The translations under genes and the position numbers were made by a program. A stretch of DNA of 7,313 nucleotides from Helicobacteraceae bacterium (lineage in GTDB: Bacteria > Campylobacterota > Campylobacteria > Campylobacterales > Sulfurimonadaceae), in assembly GCA_027083665.1 (NCBI GenBank), contig JALWNV010000311.1:2466-9778 (forward strand), given 5' to 3'. The notes beneath the pieces were generated by a model. That model saw only the letters and a list, made by a program, of their open reading frames with translations, made no database searches and had not been told where the DNA came from. This document shows positions 6,745 to 7,313 of the stretch, piece after piece. The first letter of the stretch is position 1. Each line of letters opens with the position of its first letter.

Positions 6745-7313
6745 TTATTTGCGGTAGACCACCGCGTACAGCAGCGGCACATAGATCAGATTGAGAATCG
6801 TCGCCCAGACGAGACCGAAGCCCAGAGAGACCGCCATGGGCTGCAGGATCTGCGCCTGGCCCGACGGGAAAAAGATCAGGGTCATCAGTCCGAGTACCGT
6901 CGTGATGGAGGTCATAAGAATCGGGCGCAGCCGCGTTTTCGCCAGCCGCATCAGCTCCTCGGCATCCCCGGCACGGCGGATGAAGCTCACCATGATCAGC
7001 CCGTCGTTAACAACGACACCGGCGAGACCGACGATACCGATAAGGCTGGTCATGGTGATATTCAGCCCCATGATCCAATGACCGATATAGACCCCGACGA
7101 TCACCAGCGGTATCGTGCTCAGCACGATCAGCGACAGCCCCAACGAATCGAAAAGCCATACCAGTGTGATGAAGATCAAAAAGATCGCGACCGCCGCCGC
7201 CTGCATCATCTCCCTCTGCGTTTTGGCGTTCTCTTTCTCTTCGCCTTTAATATCGATATGGAAATGTTCCTTCTTCAGCGCCTCGAGCGTCGGCCCAATC
7301 GCCTCCATCACCT
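6745..7313 (-). CDS. RND-family efflux permease, C-terminal part only
   Basis: The frame enters at the right edge already open, so this is the last 189 or so codons of a protein that in this family is about 1,000 residues. The visible part (numbering from the GTG codon at 7311) holds the end of the second periplasmic loop and five predicted membrane segments at about 36-55, 59-80, 87-112, 133-149 and 156-184, matching TM8-TM12 of AcrB-like proteins. Recognisable are GIVGLAGVVVNDGLIMVSF (92-110), RLRPILMTSITTVLGL (127-142) and the closing LGFGLVWATILNLIYVPLLYAV. RND permeases use the proton gradient to export drugs, metals or other compounds through a periplasmic adaptor and outer-membrane channel. 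The substrate cannot be told from this fragment. Apparent starts at 7311 and 7308 are internal codons. Confidence 0.92.
   Translation of the reverse strand, partial: VMEAIGPTLEALKKEHFHIDIKGEEKENAKTQREMMQAAAVAIFLIFITLVWLFDSLGLSLIVLSTIPLVIVGVYIGHWIMGLNITMTSLIGIVGLAGVVVNDGLIMVSFIRRAGDAEELMRLAKTRLRPILMTSITTVLGLMTLIFFPSGQAQILQPMAVSLGFGLVWATILNLIYVPLLYAVVYRK

Overview
The window reads as chromosomal DNA of a Campylobacterota (former Epsilonproteobacteria), probably a free-living, higher-GC member such as a Sulfurovum/Nitratifractor/Hydrogenimonas-type sulfur or hydrogen oxidiser. The lineage call rests on gene order (DUF2018/HP0242 family, polyprenyl synthetase, hemA, proS, fxsA, hemC), which from memory matches the block around HP0237-HP0242 in Helicobacter pylori and Cj0541-Cj0545 in Campylobacter jejuni. 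The coding DNA is clearly GC-rich, unlike those host-associated relatives, so the genus is a guess.

Every supported gene lies on the minus strand, so transcription runs from right to left. From the right edge: the C-terminal part of an RND-family efflux permease (cut by the window end); a 192-bp spacer with a good promoter; then seven tightly packed genes: a 95-aa DUF2018 protein (HP0242 family, known for a knotted dimer), a long-chain polyprenyl diphosphate synthase, hemA, proS, fxsA, a secreted DsbC/DsbG-like thiol:disulfide oxidoreductase, and hemC. Within the seven, neighbours are either 7 bp apart or overlap by 1, 4, 4 and 47 bp, so this looks like one operon with translational coupling. 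A 98-bp spacer with a second TATAAT promoter follows, and then the start of a small secreted c-type cytochrome (CxxCH) that runs off the left edge.

Functionally the block is housekeeping. The prenyl synthase supplies the isoprenoid tail for quinone. HemA starts tetrapyrrole synthesis from glutamyl-tRNA and HemC makes hydroxymethylbilane, two non-consecutive steps on the way to heme. ProS charges tRNA-Pro. The Dsb-like protein acts on periplasmic cysteines, and the cytochrome at the end uses both heme and a CxxCH cysteine pair. A link between quinone, heme and cytochrome supply is plausible, but it is an inference from neighbourhood only.

I found no mobile element, CRISPR array, tRNA or rRNA gene, or unknown multi-gene system. 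The points most worth a second look are the knotted-protein homologue leading the operon, the Dsb gene that begins inside fxsA, and inverted repeats placed over both candidate promoters. No intergenic stretch exceeds 300 bases.
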